Counted from the first letter of the stretch, positions 25,879 through 36,270 are shown. The stretch is 64,000 nt of DNA from Alkaliflexus imshenetskii DSM 15055 (GCF_000517065.1 NZ_KI912105.1:3907641-3971640), one strand, 5' to 3'. The notes: generated by a model not told the origin, from the letters alone. Translations and numbers: made by a program.

Positions 25879-26103
25879 ATTTTATTTGGTAATTCTTAAA
25901 CTAATCCGAAAACTCAATTTTTGTCCTTGTTTTTGCATAAAACAACCTCGGGTTAATGTTTACATAACCTACTATAATGCGCATTAATTCAAGTGTATAC
26001 GGCTAATTGTAATTTATCCCAAAAGAAAAAGAACAACTTCTACTGTTTTTTTTGATATTTTTTACCAATTTAACGAAAGCAAATCATTTTTTTTGTACCC
26101 AAC

Positions 26104-27135
26104 ATGGGATTGTTGAACAAAATAGCAATGAGGAGATTTTTTAGTGCTCTAATTCAGAACTTTAGCGCTCATCTGAAACCGGTGATTTCTGAACCAGTTG
26201 ATGGGCTTTATGATATTATTGGCGATATTCATGGTTACCCCGATGAATTAAAGGCACTGCTCGTAAAACTCGGTTACGGCCAGGAGAAAGGCTATTGGAG
26301 TCATCCGCAGCGTAGGGCTATTTTTGTTGGAGATTTTGTAAGCCGTGGCCCGGGAACGCGTGATGTTCTTTTAATTATCCGCAATATGGTTGAGAATGAT
26401 GCTGCATTGGCAGTTCTGGGAAACCACGAGCTGAACGTGATTGGCCATTTTACAATAAACAGCAAAGGAAAACCCATAGCCCAGCTCGCCCCATCCAATA
26501 TTGCTCAAATGGATAGGATTTCGGATCAGTTTAGAGGTGAAGAAGAGGTTTTGGCCGACACTGTTAAATGGCTGCGCAGACTCCCTTTCTTTATCGATTT
26601 GGGCCATTTGCGTGTGGTACATGCTTATTGGAGCGATGAGAACAGGTATGAAATAGAGCAAACAATGACTAAAAATAAACTCACTAAAAGTCTTGTGAAA
26701 GAGATTTTTAAAGGTGAGTCGCTTTTTGCTAAAGCCGTTTGGCAAACAACGAGAGGCATTGAAATAAATCTTCCCAAAGATCTAATCATTAAAGATGAAA
26801 AAGGCGTACAGCGCACCAATTTCAGAATAAAGTGGTGGGAGAACCCGCATGGAAAAACATTCCGTTCAATAAGTTATGGAAACCGATTTAGATTACCTGA
26901 TTATACGGTACCTGAACAGATACTCTTTCCGTTTGAAATATACGATGCAAGCAAACCCCTAGTGTTTATTGGTCATTATTGTGCTTTATCGGAGCCTCTG
27001 ATTACAGCATCCAATGTATGTTGCACCGACAGTTGTTTGGCAGGTCCCGGACGTCTTGCTGCCTATCGATATCAGGGGGAGAAAGAGCTTTGGCATGAGT
27101 ATTTTGTATTTCAGGATAGGTTCATCAGAAAATAG
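26104..27135 (+). CDS. Calcineurin-like metallophosphoesterase
   Basis: 343 residues. All core metal motifs are present: DIIGDIHGYPDEL (D-x-H), FVGDFVSRGP (GDxxxRG), AVLGNHELN (GNHE), VVHAYW and FIGHYC. The layout resembles the PrpE/ApaH-like branch of serine/threonine or dinucleotide polyphosphatases. The N-terminal 45 residues before the catalytic domain are basic and have no signal peptide. An internal ATG at 26128 is a possible alternative start. The substrate is unknown and the gene is isolated. Confidence 0.83.
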   Translation: MGLLNKIAMRRFFSALIQNFSAHLKPVISEPVDGLYDIIGDIHGYPDELKALLVKLGYGQEKGYWSHPQRRAIFVGDFVSRGPGTRDVLLIIRNMVENDAALAVLGNHELNVIGHFTINSKGKPIAQLAPSNIAQMDRISDQFRGEEEVLADTVKWLRRLPFFIDLGHLRVVHAYWSDENRYEIEQTMTKNKLTKSLVKEIFKGESLFAKAVWQTTRGIEINLPKDLIIKDEKGVQRTNFRIKWWENPHGKTFRSISYGNRFRLPDYTVPEQILFPFEIYDASKPLVFIGHYCALSEPLITASNVCCTDSCLAGPGRLAAYRYQGEKELWHEYFVFQDRFIRK

Positions 27136-27315
27136 TTATCGGTTGTTACCTCATGTAATATATTAAGATGATAATGAGCAGAGTGAATCGAGATGTTTTC
27201 GATTTTTAAACAAGCAATACGTAAGCGCTCCAACATAATATGAGCTTTTGAGTTTCAGGTAATAATTGCCAGGTATATTTTTATAGTATAGATTTAATTA
27301 ACCAATATTTAATAT

Positions 27316-28977
27316 ATGAAAATTAGACAATTGCTGATTGCTTTATTCTTGGTGATAATCGGTGGAAACTGGCAATACAGTCAGGCATGTACCAATATTT
27401 TAGTTACCCGTAACGCTTCGGCAGATGGGTCAACCATGATTTCGTATGCTGCCGATTCGCACGATTTATTTGGAGAGCTGTATTATTGGCCCGGGCAAGT
27501 GTGGCCGGCAGGTGCCATGCTCGACATCTACGAATGGGATACAGGTAAATATTTGGGAAAAATACCGCAAGTGCCACGCACTTATACTGTAATTGGCAAC
27601 ATGAACGAGTTTCAGGTGGCCATTGCAGAAACCACCTTTGGCGGGCGTGACGAGCTGCAAGATTCAACCGGCATCATGGATTATGGCAGCCTTATTTATG
27701 TGGCTTTGCAACGCTCTCGTACCGCACGCGAAGCCATACAGGTGATGACCGACCTGGTGAATCGTTACGGCTATTATAGTTCAGGTGAGTCATTTTCAAT
27801 TGCCGACCCTAATGAAGTGTGGGTAATGGAGATGATTGGCAAGGGGCCTAACACCAGAGGCGCTGTTTGGGTGGCCGTTAAAATTCCTGACGGGTATGTA
27901 ACAGCTCATGCCAATCAGGCGCGTATTACCACTTTTGCGCTTAACGACAAGGAAAATGTACTATACTCCAGTGATGTTATCTCATTTGCCCGCGAAAAGG
28001 GCTATTTTGACGGTAAAAACAAGGATTTCAGTTTTGCAGATGCGTATGCACCGCTCGATTTTGGTGCACTGCGTTTTTGCGAAGCACGGGTTTGGAGTGC
28101 TTTCCGACTGATGAACCCCGAAGCTGACAAATACATCGACTACATACAGAATGGAACCGGCGAAAGGATGCCGCTCTTTATCAAGCCATCAAAGAAAATC
28201 AGCGTGCGCGATGTACAAAACATCATGCGCGACTATTATGAAGGAACACCTCTGTCGATGACCAACGACCCCGGCGCCGGACCGTATGGAAAGCCTTACC
28301 GCTGGCGACCGCTGACCTGGGAGGTGGATGGTGTGAAATACTTCAACGAGCGTGCCATTGCCACGCAACAGACCGGATTCTCTTTTGTGGCACAGATGCG
28401 AAACTGGTTGCCAAATCCCGTGGGCGGCATACTGTGGTTTGGGGTGGACGATGCCAACATGAGCGTGTATGTGCCCATGTACATGGGAATGAAAGGGATA
28501 CCTGAGAATTTCGCCCAAGGCAACGGTCATTTGCTTGAGTTCTCATGGAGTTCGGCATTTTGGATCTTCAACTGGGTGGCCAATCAGGCATACAACCGTT
28601 ACAGTTTTATGATTGAAGACATTCGAAAAGTACAAAAGGAGCTGGAAGACAAGTTTGAAGCGTTTGGCCCGGCCATTGACCAGACCGCCAGAGCACTGCA
28701 CGACAAAGATCCGGAACTGGCCAAAGCATTTCTGACGGAATATTCACACAATCAGTCACGTATCACCGTAGAGAGATGGAAAAAACTCGGTGAATTTCTG
28801 ATGGTGAAGTATCTTGACGGCAATGTGCATGAAGAGAAAGATGGCATATTTTTAAGAAATCCGCATGGCAACCCCAAACCTGCTCGTTTTCCGGGTTACA
28901 GCGATGCCTATTACCGCCGCATTGTAGAGGAAGCAGGTGACAAACTGCGTGTGGTTGAAATACCAAAAACAGAGTAA
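27316..28977 (+). CDS. C69-family dipeptidase
   Basis: 553 residues. A signal peptide (MKIRQLLIALFLVIIGGNWQYSQA) is followed directly by C25, which would become the N-terminal nucleophile, as in Ntn hydrolases of peptidase family C69. The following TNILVTRNASADGSTM and the YGSLIYVALQRSRTAREAI segment are typical. The enzyme should be periplasmic and cleave dipeptides. The AT-rich leader has no strong promoter match. The downstream gap holds two palindromic elements. Confidence 0.87.
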   Translation: MKIRQLLIALFLVIIGGNWQYSQACTNILVTRNASADGSTMISYAADSHDLFGELYYWPGQVWPAGAMLDIYEWDTGKYLGKIPQVPRTYTVIGNMNEFQVAIAETTFGGRDELQDSTGIMDYGSLIYVALQRSRTAREAIQVMTDLVNRYGYYSSGESFSIADPNEVWVMEMIGKGPNTRGAVWVAVKIPDGYVTAHANQARITTFALNDKENVLYSSDVISFAREKGYFDGKNKDFSFADAYAPLDFGALRFCEARVWSAFRLMNPEADKYIDYIQNGTGERMPLFIKPSKKISVRDVQNIMRDYYEGTPLSMTNDPGAGPYGKPYRWRPLTWEVDGVKYFNERAIATQQTGFSFVAQMRNWLPNPVGGILWFGVDDANMSVYVPMYMGMKGIPENFAQGNGHLLEFSWSSAFWIFNWVANQAYNRYSFMIEDIRKVQKELEDKFEAFGPAIDQTARALHDKDPELAKAFLTEYSHNQSRITVERWKKLGEFLMVKYLDGNVHEEKDGIFLRNPHGNPKPARFPGYSDAYYRRIVEEAGDKLRVVEIPKTE

Positions 28978-28996
28978 CGTGTTATATTGATATCAA

Positions 28997-29099
28997 ATAT
29001 TTAGATGTAAGGTGAATGGAGTTGATTTACAAACAATTGAATGTTATCACACTTTCTTTTAGACTTATCTATCGCTCTTAAAATCTTACATCTAAATAT
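28997..29099. repeat. Palindromic element with perfect 15-bp ends
   Basis: ATATTTAGATGTAAG (28997-29011) and CTTACATCTAAATAT (29085-29099) are exact inverted repeats enclosing 73 AT-rich bases. It lies directly before the MITE-like copy 2 and shares its TTAGAT vocabulary, but the ends are different. Confidence 0.65.
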
Positions 29100-29108
29100 C
29101 CTAATTTA

Positions 29109-29295
29109 TAGAGACTGTTTAAAATTTGTAGTAAATCTGCTTTATAGATTGTTAGATGTTAGATATTTAGACAGATAGATAAGAATAAACAGAAATCAAG
29201 ATATATCTAATCATCTTTCGCAACTACTCTATCTGTCTAAAATCTAACACTTTTTTCATCTATATCAAGTATTGCAGATTAAATTTAAACATTTA
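29109..29295 (-). repeat. MITE-like element, copy 2
   Basis: The left end AGAGACTGTTTAAAATTTG and the right end GATTAAATTTAAACATTT form imperfect inverted repeats. The interior has TTAGATATTTAGACAGATAG facing CTATCTGTCTAAAATCTAA. It aligns by eye with 5304-5485 and, reversed, with 51651-51836. It ends 12 bases from the hutH stop. Confidence 0.72.
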
Positions 29296-29306
29296 CATAA
29301 TCTTCT

Positions 29307-30803
29307 TTAATAATCCATCGGATTTCTTCTGATAAAAGCCACGCTTTTCAATATTTCCGGGTACAAAACGATGTCTTCTTTTATGAAGGGCACTTCTTTG
29401 CGAAAATCAGCATGAATTTTTTCGAGAATGGGAGATGTTTTTGCCGGTCTTCGTAAATCGATGCCCTGTGCGGCATTCATTAATTCAATGGCATAGATGT
29501 GTTCAAGGTTGTCCATGATTTTAAAGAGCTTCACTGCCGAATTGGCTCCCATGCTCACGTGATCCTCCTGTCCGTTGGACGACACAATGGAGTCGCTTGA
29601 CGCGGCATAACAATACATCTTGTTCTGACTCACCATGGATGCCGAGGTATATTGTGGAATCATGAATCCCGAATTGAGCCCGCCATTGGTGATGAGAAAC
29701 TCGGGTAATCCTCTCAATCCCATAATTAATTGTGCTACACGTCTTTCTGAAATATTTCCCAATTCCGACAGGGCAATGGCCAGATAATCGAACGCCAAAG
29801 CCAGGGGCTGTCCATGGAAATTTCCCCCTGAAATAATTAGGTCTTCATCCGGAAAGATGGTGGGGTTATCGGTTACGGAGTTTATTTCGGTTAACAAAAC
29901 AGAAGCCACATAGCTGATGGCATCTTTAGTGGCGCCATGCACCTGTGGAATGCATCGGAATGAGTATGGGTCCTGAATATGCGCTTTGGGGCGATTGATG
30001 AGCTCGCTGCCTTCCAACAGCGTTCTGAAGTTATTGCCGGTCTCAATTTGTCCATGATGGGGGCGTATTTGCTGGATGCAGTCCATAAATGGAGCCAGAC
30101 ATCCATCAAAGGCCTCGAGTGACATGGCCGCAATTAAATCGGCCTTTTTAGAGAAGCGTTGCGCTTTGAGGATGGCAAATACGCCGTTGGCGCTCATAAA
30201 CTGGGTGCCATTGAGCAACGCGAGGCCTTCTTTGCTTTTCAGTTTGATGGGCGCCCATCCAAACTCATCGAGAACCGACATGGCCTCCCGTTTCTGGCCT
30301 TTGTAGTTCACATCGCCCACGCCAATGAGCGGAAGGAAGAGATTGGCCAGAGGAGCCAAATCGCCCGAAGCCCCCAGCGAACCGCGGTCATACACAATGG
30401 GGAGTATGTCGTTGTTGAAGAAATCGATGATGCGCTGCACCGTCACCAGCTGCACACCGCTGTGCCCCAATGAGAGTGCGTGTGCTTTGAGCAGCATCAT
30501 CAGTTTGATGATAACCGGCTTTATCTCTTCACCCACACTGCAGGCGTGACTCTTAATCAGATTTTCCTGAAGGATGTTCAGGTCGTGGGCCGATATGTTT
30601 TTGTTGCATAACGAACCAAAGCCGGTGGTGATTCCATATAGGGGTTCATTGGCCGTTTCAATTTTTTTATCGAGAAAGAGCCGGGCTTTCTCAATGCGCT
30701 CTTTGGCTTCTGTGGCCAGCTCCAGTTTCAGGTTTTCGTTGATGATGCGTTCAAGCGTTTCGAACGTTAGTTGGCCGGTGCCTATCTGAAAGATATTTTT
30801 CAT
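29307..30803 (-). CDS. hutH: Histidine ammonia-lyase
   Basis: 498 residues. The MIO cofactor is formed from A145-S146-G147 in GSLGASGDLAPLA. The family motifs YGITTGFGSL, KSHACSVG and SSNGQEDHVSMG are present. It converts histidine to urocanate and ammonia in the cytoplasm. Although it catalyses the first step, it is the last gene of the hutU-ftcD-hutI-hutH operon. The gap from hutI (126 bases) holds a palindromic element. Confidence 0.96.
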   Translation of the reverse strand: MKNIFQIGTGQLTFETLERIINENLKLELATEAKERIEKARLFLDKKIETANEPLYGITTGFGSLCNKNISAHDLNILQENLIKSHACSVGEEIKPVIIKLMMLLKAHALSLGHSGVQLVTVQRIIDFFNNDILPIVYDRGSLGASGDLAPLANLFLPLIGVGDVNYKGQKREAMSVLDEFGWAPIKLKSKEGLALLNGTQFMSANGVFAILKAQRFSKKADLIAAMSLEAFDGCLAPFMDCIQQIRPHHGQIETGNNFRTLLEGSELINRPKAHIQDPYSFRCIPQVHGATKDAISYVASVLLTEINSVTDNPTIFPDEDLIISGGNFHGQPLALAFDYLAIALSELGNISERRVAQLIMGLRGLPEFLITNGGLNSGFMIPQYTSASMVSQNKMYCYAASSDSIVSSNGQEDHVSMGANSAVKLFKIMDNLEHIYAIELMNAAQGIDLRRPAKTSPILEKIHADFRKEVPFIKEDIVLYPEILKSVAFIRRNPMDY

Positions 30804-30817
30804 CGGAATAGGTTATT

Positions 30818-30925
30818 TATAGATGAATAGATTTTAGATGATTAGATTGATAGATTAGATTTGTGGAAGCAAGATAGAGCACGAATTTTAATTTCTATAT
30901 CCATCTGAAATCTAATCATCTTCAT
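30818..30925. repeat. TTAGAT-type palindrome between hutI and hutH
   Basis: AGATGAATAGATTTTAGATG near 30820 pairs imperfectly with CATCTGAAATCTAATCATCT near 30905. It occupies most of the hutI-hutH gap and uses the same short motifs as the element at 28997-29099 and the MITE core. Confidence 0.5.
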
Positions 30926-30929
30926 GTCT

Positions 30930-32177
30930 TTAAGAATTTTGCGATACGATTCTGCCATCTTTAATGGTCATTTGCACGCAATTCATGCCCACATAATAGG
31001 GCAGGATGTGGTAATTGTCTGAATTGAGCATGATGATGTCCGCTTTTTTCCCCACCTCAATGCTACCGATGGCATCGGCGCGGTTCAGGGCGGCGGCCCC
31101 ATTCAGAGTCAGTGCGGTGATGACCTCTTCGATGGTCATGCCCATATAGATGCAGGCCAGGGCAATGGTGAGCGGCACCGAGCCCGAAAAACAGCTGCCT
31201 GGGTTCAGGTCGGTAGCCAAAGCCACGGCCATACCCTCATTAATCATGAATCGTGCCCTTGGGTAAGGTTCTTTAAGGGCAAAAGCTGTGAGGGGTAACA
31301 AGGTGGCCACTACGTTTTGCTCAGCCATCATCCGCAATCCTTCGTCAGACGCCTGCAGCAGATGGTCGGCCGATATGGCGCCCACTTCAGCAGCCAATGC
31401 TGCTCCGTCGGTATCCACAATCTCATCGGCATGTAATTTGGGTTGAAGTCCATGCTTTTTGGCAGCCAATAGCAACTTGCGCGATTGGGGCACGGTAAAT
31501 ACGCCCTTTTCGCAAAACACATCGCAGAATTCGGCCAGCTTCCTTGATTCTATTTCATGTAAAACTTCCGTAATGATATAATCGATATAATCATCGGCTC
31601 TCCCTTCAAACTCTTTGGGCACGGCATGGGCACCCAAAAAAGTTGGGACTACGTCCACCAACCGGTCTTTGGCTTCTGAAAGATGTCGCATCACCTCCAA
31701 CTGCCTGATTTCGGTCTCTTTATCCAAACCATAGCCACTTTTCCCTTCTACCGTGGTGATGCCCATGCGGCTCATCGAAAACAGGAAAACAGTGGCTTTG
31801 GCAATTAATGAGTCTGCTGTTTCGTTGCGGGTGACTCGCACCGTGCTGGCAATGCCGCCACCTTTTTGCATGATGGACATATAGCTTTCGCCCTTCAAAC
31901 GCCATGAGAACTCCTCGGAGCGCTCTCCTCCAAACACAAAATGGGTGTGGGAATCGACAAAACCGGGCAATAGACATTTTCCGCCGGCATCCAGATGGTT
32001 GAACCCTGGGTTAGACTTCGGATAAGGCGCTTCACCAACTTGCACAATGCGGCCATCTTCTATTTCCACATAGCCTTTGCTGAAGATTTTCAGTTTGCCC
32101 ATTTCAGAACCTTTTCGGGCCGAGAAACCGGTTGGCGTCACGATTTTTGCATTGGTGATGAGTAAGTTATTTGGCAT
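30930..32177 (-). CDS. hutI: Imidazolonepropionase
   Basis: 415 residues, amidohydrolase barrel. The metal ligands are H77 and H79 in VDSHTHFVFGG, a His in KLHADEIVDTDG and the Asp in LATDLNPGS. It hydrolyses 4-imidazolone-5-propionate to N-formimino-L-glutamate, the third step of histidine degradation. A 255-base gap carrying a palindromic element separates it from ftcD. Confidence 0.95.
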   Translation of the reverse strand: MPNNLLITNAKIVTPTGFSARKGSEMGKLKIFSKGYVEIEDGRIVQVGEAPYPKSNPGFNHLDAGGKCLLPGFVDSHTHFVFGGERSEEFSWRLKGESYMSIMQKGGGIASTVRVTRNETADSLIAKATVFLFSMSRMGITTVEGKSGYGLDKETEIRQLEVMRHLSEAKDRLVDVVPTFLGAHAVPKEFEGRADDYIDYIITEVLHEIESRKLAEFCDVFCEKGVFTVPQSRKLLLAAKKHGLQPKLHADEIVDTDGAALAAEVGAISADHLLQASDEGLRMMAEQNVVATLLPLTAFALKEPYPRARFMINEGMAVALATDLNPGSCFSGSVPLTIALACIYMGMTIEEVITALTLNGAAALNRADAIGSIEVGKKADIIMLNSDNYHILPYYVGMNCVQMTIKDGRIVSQNS

Positions 32178-32280
32178 GGCAAATCGGTTTATTTGCTGTT
32201 AAAATTGTGTTTAATAGGGATTATCTTTCCTCATCCTGTATGTTATTTATAACTGTGAATGATATAAATTAAAATATTCT

Positions 32281-32416
32281 TAACGCAGAGATTAAAATCG
32301 CTCTGCGATTTTGATTCTCTGCGACCTCCGTGTCTTCTCTTGAGAAAGCCAAATATGTTCACCAAATTCGACACATACCGCTAAGATACATCCGCATTAA
32401 TGAAAATCTCTGCGTT
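32281..32416. repeat. Palindromic intergenic element, AACGCAGAGA ends (copy 3)
   Basis: TAACGCAGAGATT at 32281-32293 is mirrored by AATCTCTGCGTT at 32405-32416. An inner pair of GCTCTGCGA and TCTCTGCGA adds secondary structure. It sits inside the hut operon between ftcD and hutI. Confidence 0.65.
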
Positions 32417-32432
32417 GATAATCAATATATAT

Positions 32433-34133
32433 TCAGTGCCTTTGTCCAATTTTCCCATTCACGATACCTAAAATCTCATTTTCGAGCGCAATCGCTTTTT
32501 CTTCCATCTGAGCCCCTTCATTCAGCACTTGCTCCACATAGGCCTTGTCGTTGTAATCAGCAGCGTTGATGCGCACATTCAAAAAGGCACCCATCACGGC
32601 TGAGCGGGCACACAGCGCACCCACACCGGCGTCACTCACCGAATTGGGGTTGCCGGTTTCGGCCATGGCTTTGATGATTTCCATGCTTTGAAGCGACAGT
32701 TTCATCACTTTCAGCGGCACATCGATGGCGTTGCGGGTGGCGGTCTGAATGGCTTGTTGGCGCACTTTACGCTCCTCATCAGTCGCTTTGGGCATGTCAA
32801 ACGCGGCCATAATCCGGTTGAAGGCTTGCGTGTCGGCGTCAATAAGGGTAGTGAGCTCTTTCTTAATGGCCTGCCCCTTACATGCCCAGTCGCTAAACGC
32901 TTCCCATCGGTCGTCCCAACCACGTTTGTGCGATGACAAATTGGCCACCATGGTAGCCAGTGCAACACCCAGTGCCCCCATACATGCCGCAATTGACCCT
33001 CCACCCGGTGCCGGACTTTCGCTGGCTGTCTCATCAATAAAACAAGAGAGGGGTTTACTAACCAGATGCTTGTCATTACCATCTTCCAGCAGATATTCGA
33101 TGATGCGTTTTTCAGGCTCAAAAGGCGACAGTTCATCAAGTCCCATACTTTTTACGGCAATCTTAATCAGTTCGCGTTCAGAAACGCCGGCTGAGCGTTT
33201 TTGTTTTCTGAGAAAGTAAGCACCTGCATCTGTGAGGCATTTGAGCGGCACTACGCCCACCAGTTCGGAACCGGTAACCCGTAATCCGCGTGCCTCTGCT
33301 TTTCGGCAAACCTCGTCAAAAGCGATGTGAAGCGGCGTGACGTGGATATTGGTCAGATTCATCGAAATCTGGCAGATGCCATACTCTTCGATATACCAGC
33401 CAATGGCTTTGACGGATTTGAGCGTTCCTGGCACTGAAACCGGATTGCCGTCGGCATCTTTTACAATTTTCCCTGTGATGGGGTCACCTTCGCGCATCAC
33501 GCGACCCGCCTCGCGGACGTCGAAGGCCACAGAGTTGGCTCTGCGTGTGGAGGTGGTGTTTAGATTCACGTTATAGGCAATCAAAAAATCGCGTGCGCCA
33601 ATTGCGGTGGCACCCCGCTTTTCATCGAAACGGGCTGAGCCAAAATCGGGTTTCCATTGGGGGAGCTTGATTTTTTCGGTAAAACCTTCATATTCGCCTG
33701 CGCGGATGACGGACAGGTTGCTACGTGTTTTATCCGGCTGGGCATGTTCATACAGATAGACGGGCAGGTTGAGTTCTTCGCCCACCCGGCGTGCCAGTTT
33801 ACGAGCCCACTCGGCAGTCTCATCCATGGATATATTGGCGATGGGGATGAGGGGACAAACATCGGTGGCACCCATGCGCGGATGTTCGCCCTTGTGTCTG
33901 GACATGTCGATAAGTTCACCGGCTTTTTTGATGGCCAGAAAAGCCGCCTCAATAACCGGCTGGGGAGCTCCTACAAAGGTGACCACTGTGCGGTTGGTGG
34001 TCTTTCCGGTGTCTATGTTTAGGATTTTGACGCCATCGATGCGCTCTATCTCATCGGTAATGGCTTTAATCACCGACAGGTTAACCCCTTCCGAAAAATT
34101 GGGAACGCATTCTATGATTTTTTTGTTATCCAT
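32433..34133 (-). CDS. ftcD: Glutamate formimidoyltransferase-cyclodeaminase
   Basis: 566 residues, a fusion of two enzymes. Residues 1 to about 330 are the formiminotransferase (IIECVPNFSEGVN, the RHKGEHPRMGATDVCPL segment). Residues from about 365 are the cyclodeaminase, with SPAPGGGSIAACMGALG. Together they move the formimino group from formiminoglutamate to tetrahydrofolate and release ammonia, giving glutamate and 5,10-methenyl-THF. The ATG at 34133 is used: the upstream in-frame codons add residues unlike the family, and this start overlaps the hutU stop by eight bases (ATGGATAA), implying translational coupling. Confidence 0.94.
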   Translation of the reverse strand: MDNKKIIECVPNFSEGVNLSVIKAITDEIERIDGVKILNIDTGKTTNRTVVTFVGAPQPVIEAAFLAIKKAGELIDMSRHKGEHPRMGATDVCPLIPIANISMDETAEWARKLARRVGEELNLPVYLYEHAQPDKTRSNLSVIRAGEYEGFTEKIKLPQWKPDFGSARFDEKRGATAIGARDFLIAYNVNLNTTSTRRANSVAFDVREAGRVMREGDPITGKIVKDADGNPVSVPGTLKSVKAIGWYIEEYGICQISMNLTNIHVTPLHIAFDEVCRKAEARGLRVTGSELVGVVPLKCLTDAGAYFLRKQKRSAGVSERELIKIAVKSMGLDELSPFEPEKRIIEYLLEDGNDKHLVSKPLSCFIDETASESPAPGGGSIAACMGALGVALATMVANLSSHKRGWDDRWEAFSDWACKGQAIKKELTTLIDADTQAFNRIMAAFDMPKATDEERKVRQQAIQTATRNAIDVPLKVMKLSLQSMEIIKAMAETGNPNSVSDAGVGALCARSAVMGAFLNVRINAADYNDKAYVEQVLNEGAQMEEKAIALENEILGIVNGKIGQRH

Positions 34134-36118
34134 TTTTCTCCGTTTTAACGAGATTTTCAATCAGGTTGTCATCTGCAATATATGGCATGGTGACTTGCGC
34201 ATCGCTTGCATGATGCAAGTTAAAATCATGACAAGCCGCGATGGCGTTGGGATTTCGAGCCCAGGCACGGCGGGCCACGCCACCCATCACATCCCACATC
34301 ATGGCCGATTTGAGGATTTCATCCACCCGTTGGCTGCCATCACACACCATCCCAAAACCACCATTGATGGATTTACCGATGCCAACACCTCCGCCATTGT
34401 GAAGGGCTACGAGACTCATACCACGGGCACAATTTCCGGCAAAACATTGCGTGGCCATGTCGGCCATCACGTTGCTGCCATCCTTGATGTTGGCTGTCTC
34501 CCTGAACGGGGAGTCTGTGCCGCTCACATCGTGGTGGTCACGTCCGAGCATGATGGGGCCCACTTCTCCATCGCGCACCATCTGATTAAAGCGCAGAGCT
34601 ATTTTGAGACGCCCTTCGGCATCCTGATAGAGAATTCGTGCTTGTGTGCCCACCACAAGTTGGTTTTTATCGGCATCGCGAATCCAATTGTAGTTGTCCA
34701 AATCCTGTACCCGACGATTCACATCGATGCAAGCCATGGCCGCCTGGTCGGTTTTTATCAAATCGTCGTGCTTCCCGCTCAGACAGACCCATCGGAAAGG
34801 GCCATAGCCATAATCAAACAGTTCAGGTCCCATGATGTCTTCCACATAGCTGGGCCAAATGAAACCATCCTTGTCGTTTGTGCCGTTGCGGGAAATCTCA
34901 TGAATGCCCGAGTCGTATATGGCCTTCATAAATGAGTTGCCATAATCGAAAAAATAGGAGCCGGCCTCAACCAGCTGTTTAATCACGGAGTAGTGTCTTT
35001 TAAGGGTTTCGTCCACCAATATCCGGAATTTAGTTACATTCCTTTCAAGAAGTTGCGTGCGCTCTTCAAAAGTGATGCCGGCCGGACAATAGCCCCCATC
35101 GTAAACGGCATGGCAGGAAGTTTGGTCGGAGAGCAGGTGGATGTGCACCCGGTTCTCAGCGGCATACTCTAGCAGGTCAACGATGTTGCCATGAAAGGCA
35201 ATGGAGCAGGGCGCTTTTCTTTTTTGCGCAACAGATGCAAGGTTAAAGGCTTCCTCCGGTTTTGTGGTGATGTGCTGCACCCAGCCCTGGCTGTGACGCG
35301 TTTTGATGCGTGAATCGTCCACTTCGGCAATGATGGCCACCGCGCCGGCAATTTCAGCAGCTTTGGGCTGCGCGCCACTCATGCCCCCCAAACCGGAAGA
35401 AACAAACAGAATGCCGCGCAAATCTGAATTGCCTGCCAGGCCGATTTTTAACCGGGCCGCATTGAGTAAGGTGTTGTAAGTGCCATGAACAATCCCTTGC
35501 GGGCCGATGTACATCCAGCCGCCCGCTGTCATCTGCCCATAATTGGCCACGCCCATCTGAGCTGCCACAGACCAGTCGTGCTGATTGTCAAACTGCCCCA
35601 CCATCAGTGAATTGGTGATAATGACCCGTGGCGCATCGGCCTTTGAATGAAAAAGACCGAGGGGATGCCCCGACTCTACCACGAGGGTCTGCTCCTGCGT
35701 CATTATCTCCAGATAGTGTTTGATAAGGTTGTATTGCATCCAGTTTTGGCACACTTGTCCTGTTTCGCCATAAGTGACCAATTCATAAGGATAGAGTGCA
35801 ATATCGAAACACAAATTATTGTCAATCATCACCTGAAACGCTTTTCCTTCGATGCATCGACCTTGATATGCATCAATGCCTTTTGGTTGGATATCCCCCC
35901 GGTGGTCGGAAACGGTAGCCATAGATGCGTCCAAAGGCTTTTAGTTCCGATAGAAACTCCGGTGCCATTTCCTGGTGAAGATTTTGAGGAATGTAACGCA
36001 ACGCATTTTTCAGGGCTACCACAGTTTGTTGCTCAGTGAGCGAAAAACCACGATTGGGAGCCCTGCGGATGCCTTTCACAAAATCGGGATAGGGTGGAAG
36101 ATGTGTAATTGGTATCAT
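34126..36118 (-). CDS. hutU: Urocanate hydratase with a one-base frameshift
   Basis: The coding sequence is split. The first 77 or so residues (MIPITHLPPYPDF to YGYRFRPPG) are in one frame from ATG 36118. The remainder, from IQPKGIDAYQGRCIEGKAFQ to the stop at 34126, is in another. The break is at a run of six G (C on the plus strand, 35895-35900); removing one G gives a continuous 663-residue protein of normal Bacteroidota HutU length. NAD-binding and catalytic regions look complete (GGMSGAQPKAAEI, GGYCPAGITFEER, GNCARGMSLVALHNGGG). Urocanate hydratase makes imidazolonepropionate. The frameshift may be a sequencing error, a mutation or a slippage switch. First gene of the operon. Confidence 0.85.
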
Positions 36119-36262
36119 GGCGATAGGGATTTATAATCATTAAATTAAGGATTAATCATCAAAGAAAACATGAGAAATGCTTTTGTTATGAAAATGAGGT
36201 TTGGATAGAAACAATCGGGTAGGTCTAAGCATGTTTCGCGTATTTTTTATAATCAATTTGGA

Positions 36263-36270
36263 TATCTTTG
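36263..36270 (+). promoter_or_regulatory. Bacteroidota -7 box upstream of thiL
   Basis: TATCTTTG fits TAnnTTTG and lies 24 bases before the thiL ATG, in the 176-base divergent gap shared with hutU. A -33 TTTG at the right spacing is not obvious. Confidence 0.45.

Noticed and set aside
35873-36118. A separate 81-residue gene upstream of hutU
   Set aside because: Its sequence is the N-terminus of urocanate hydratase and joins the downstream frame after a one-base correction at the G6 run.
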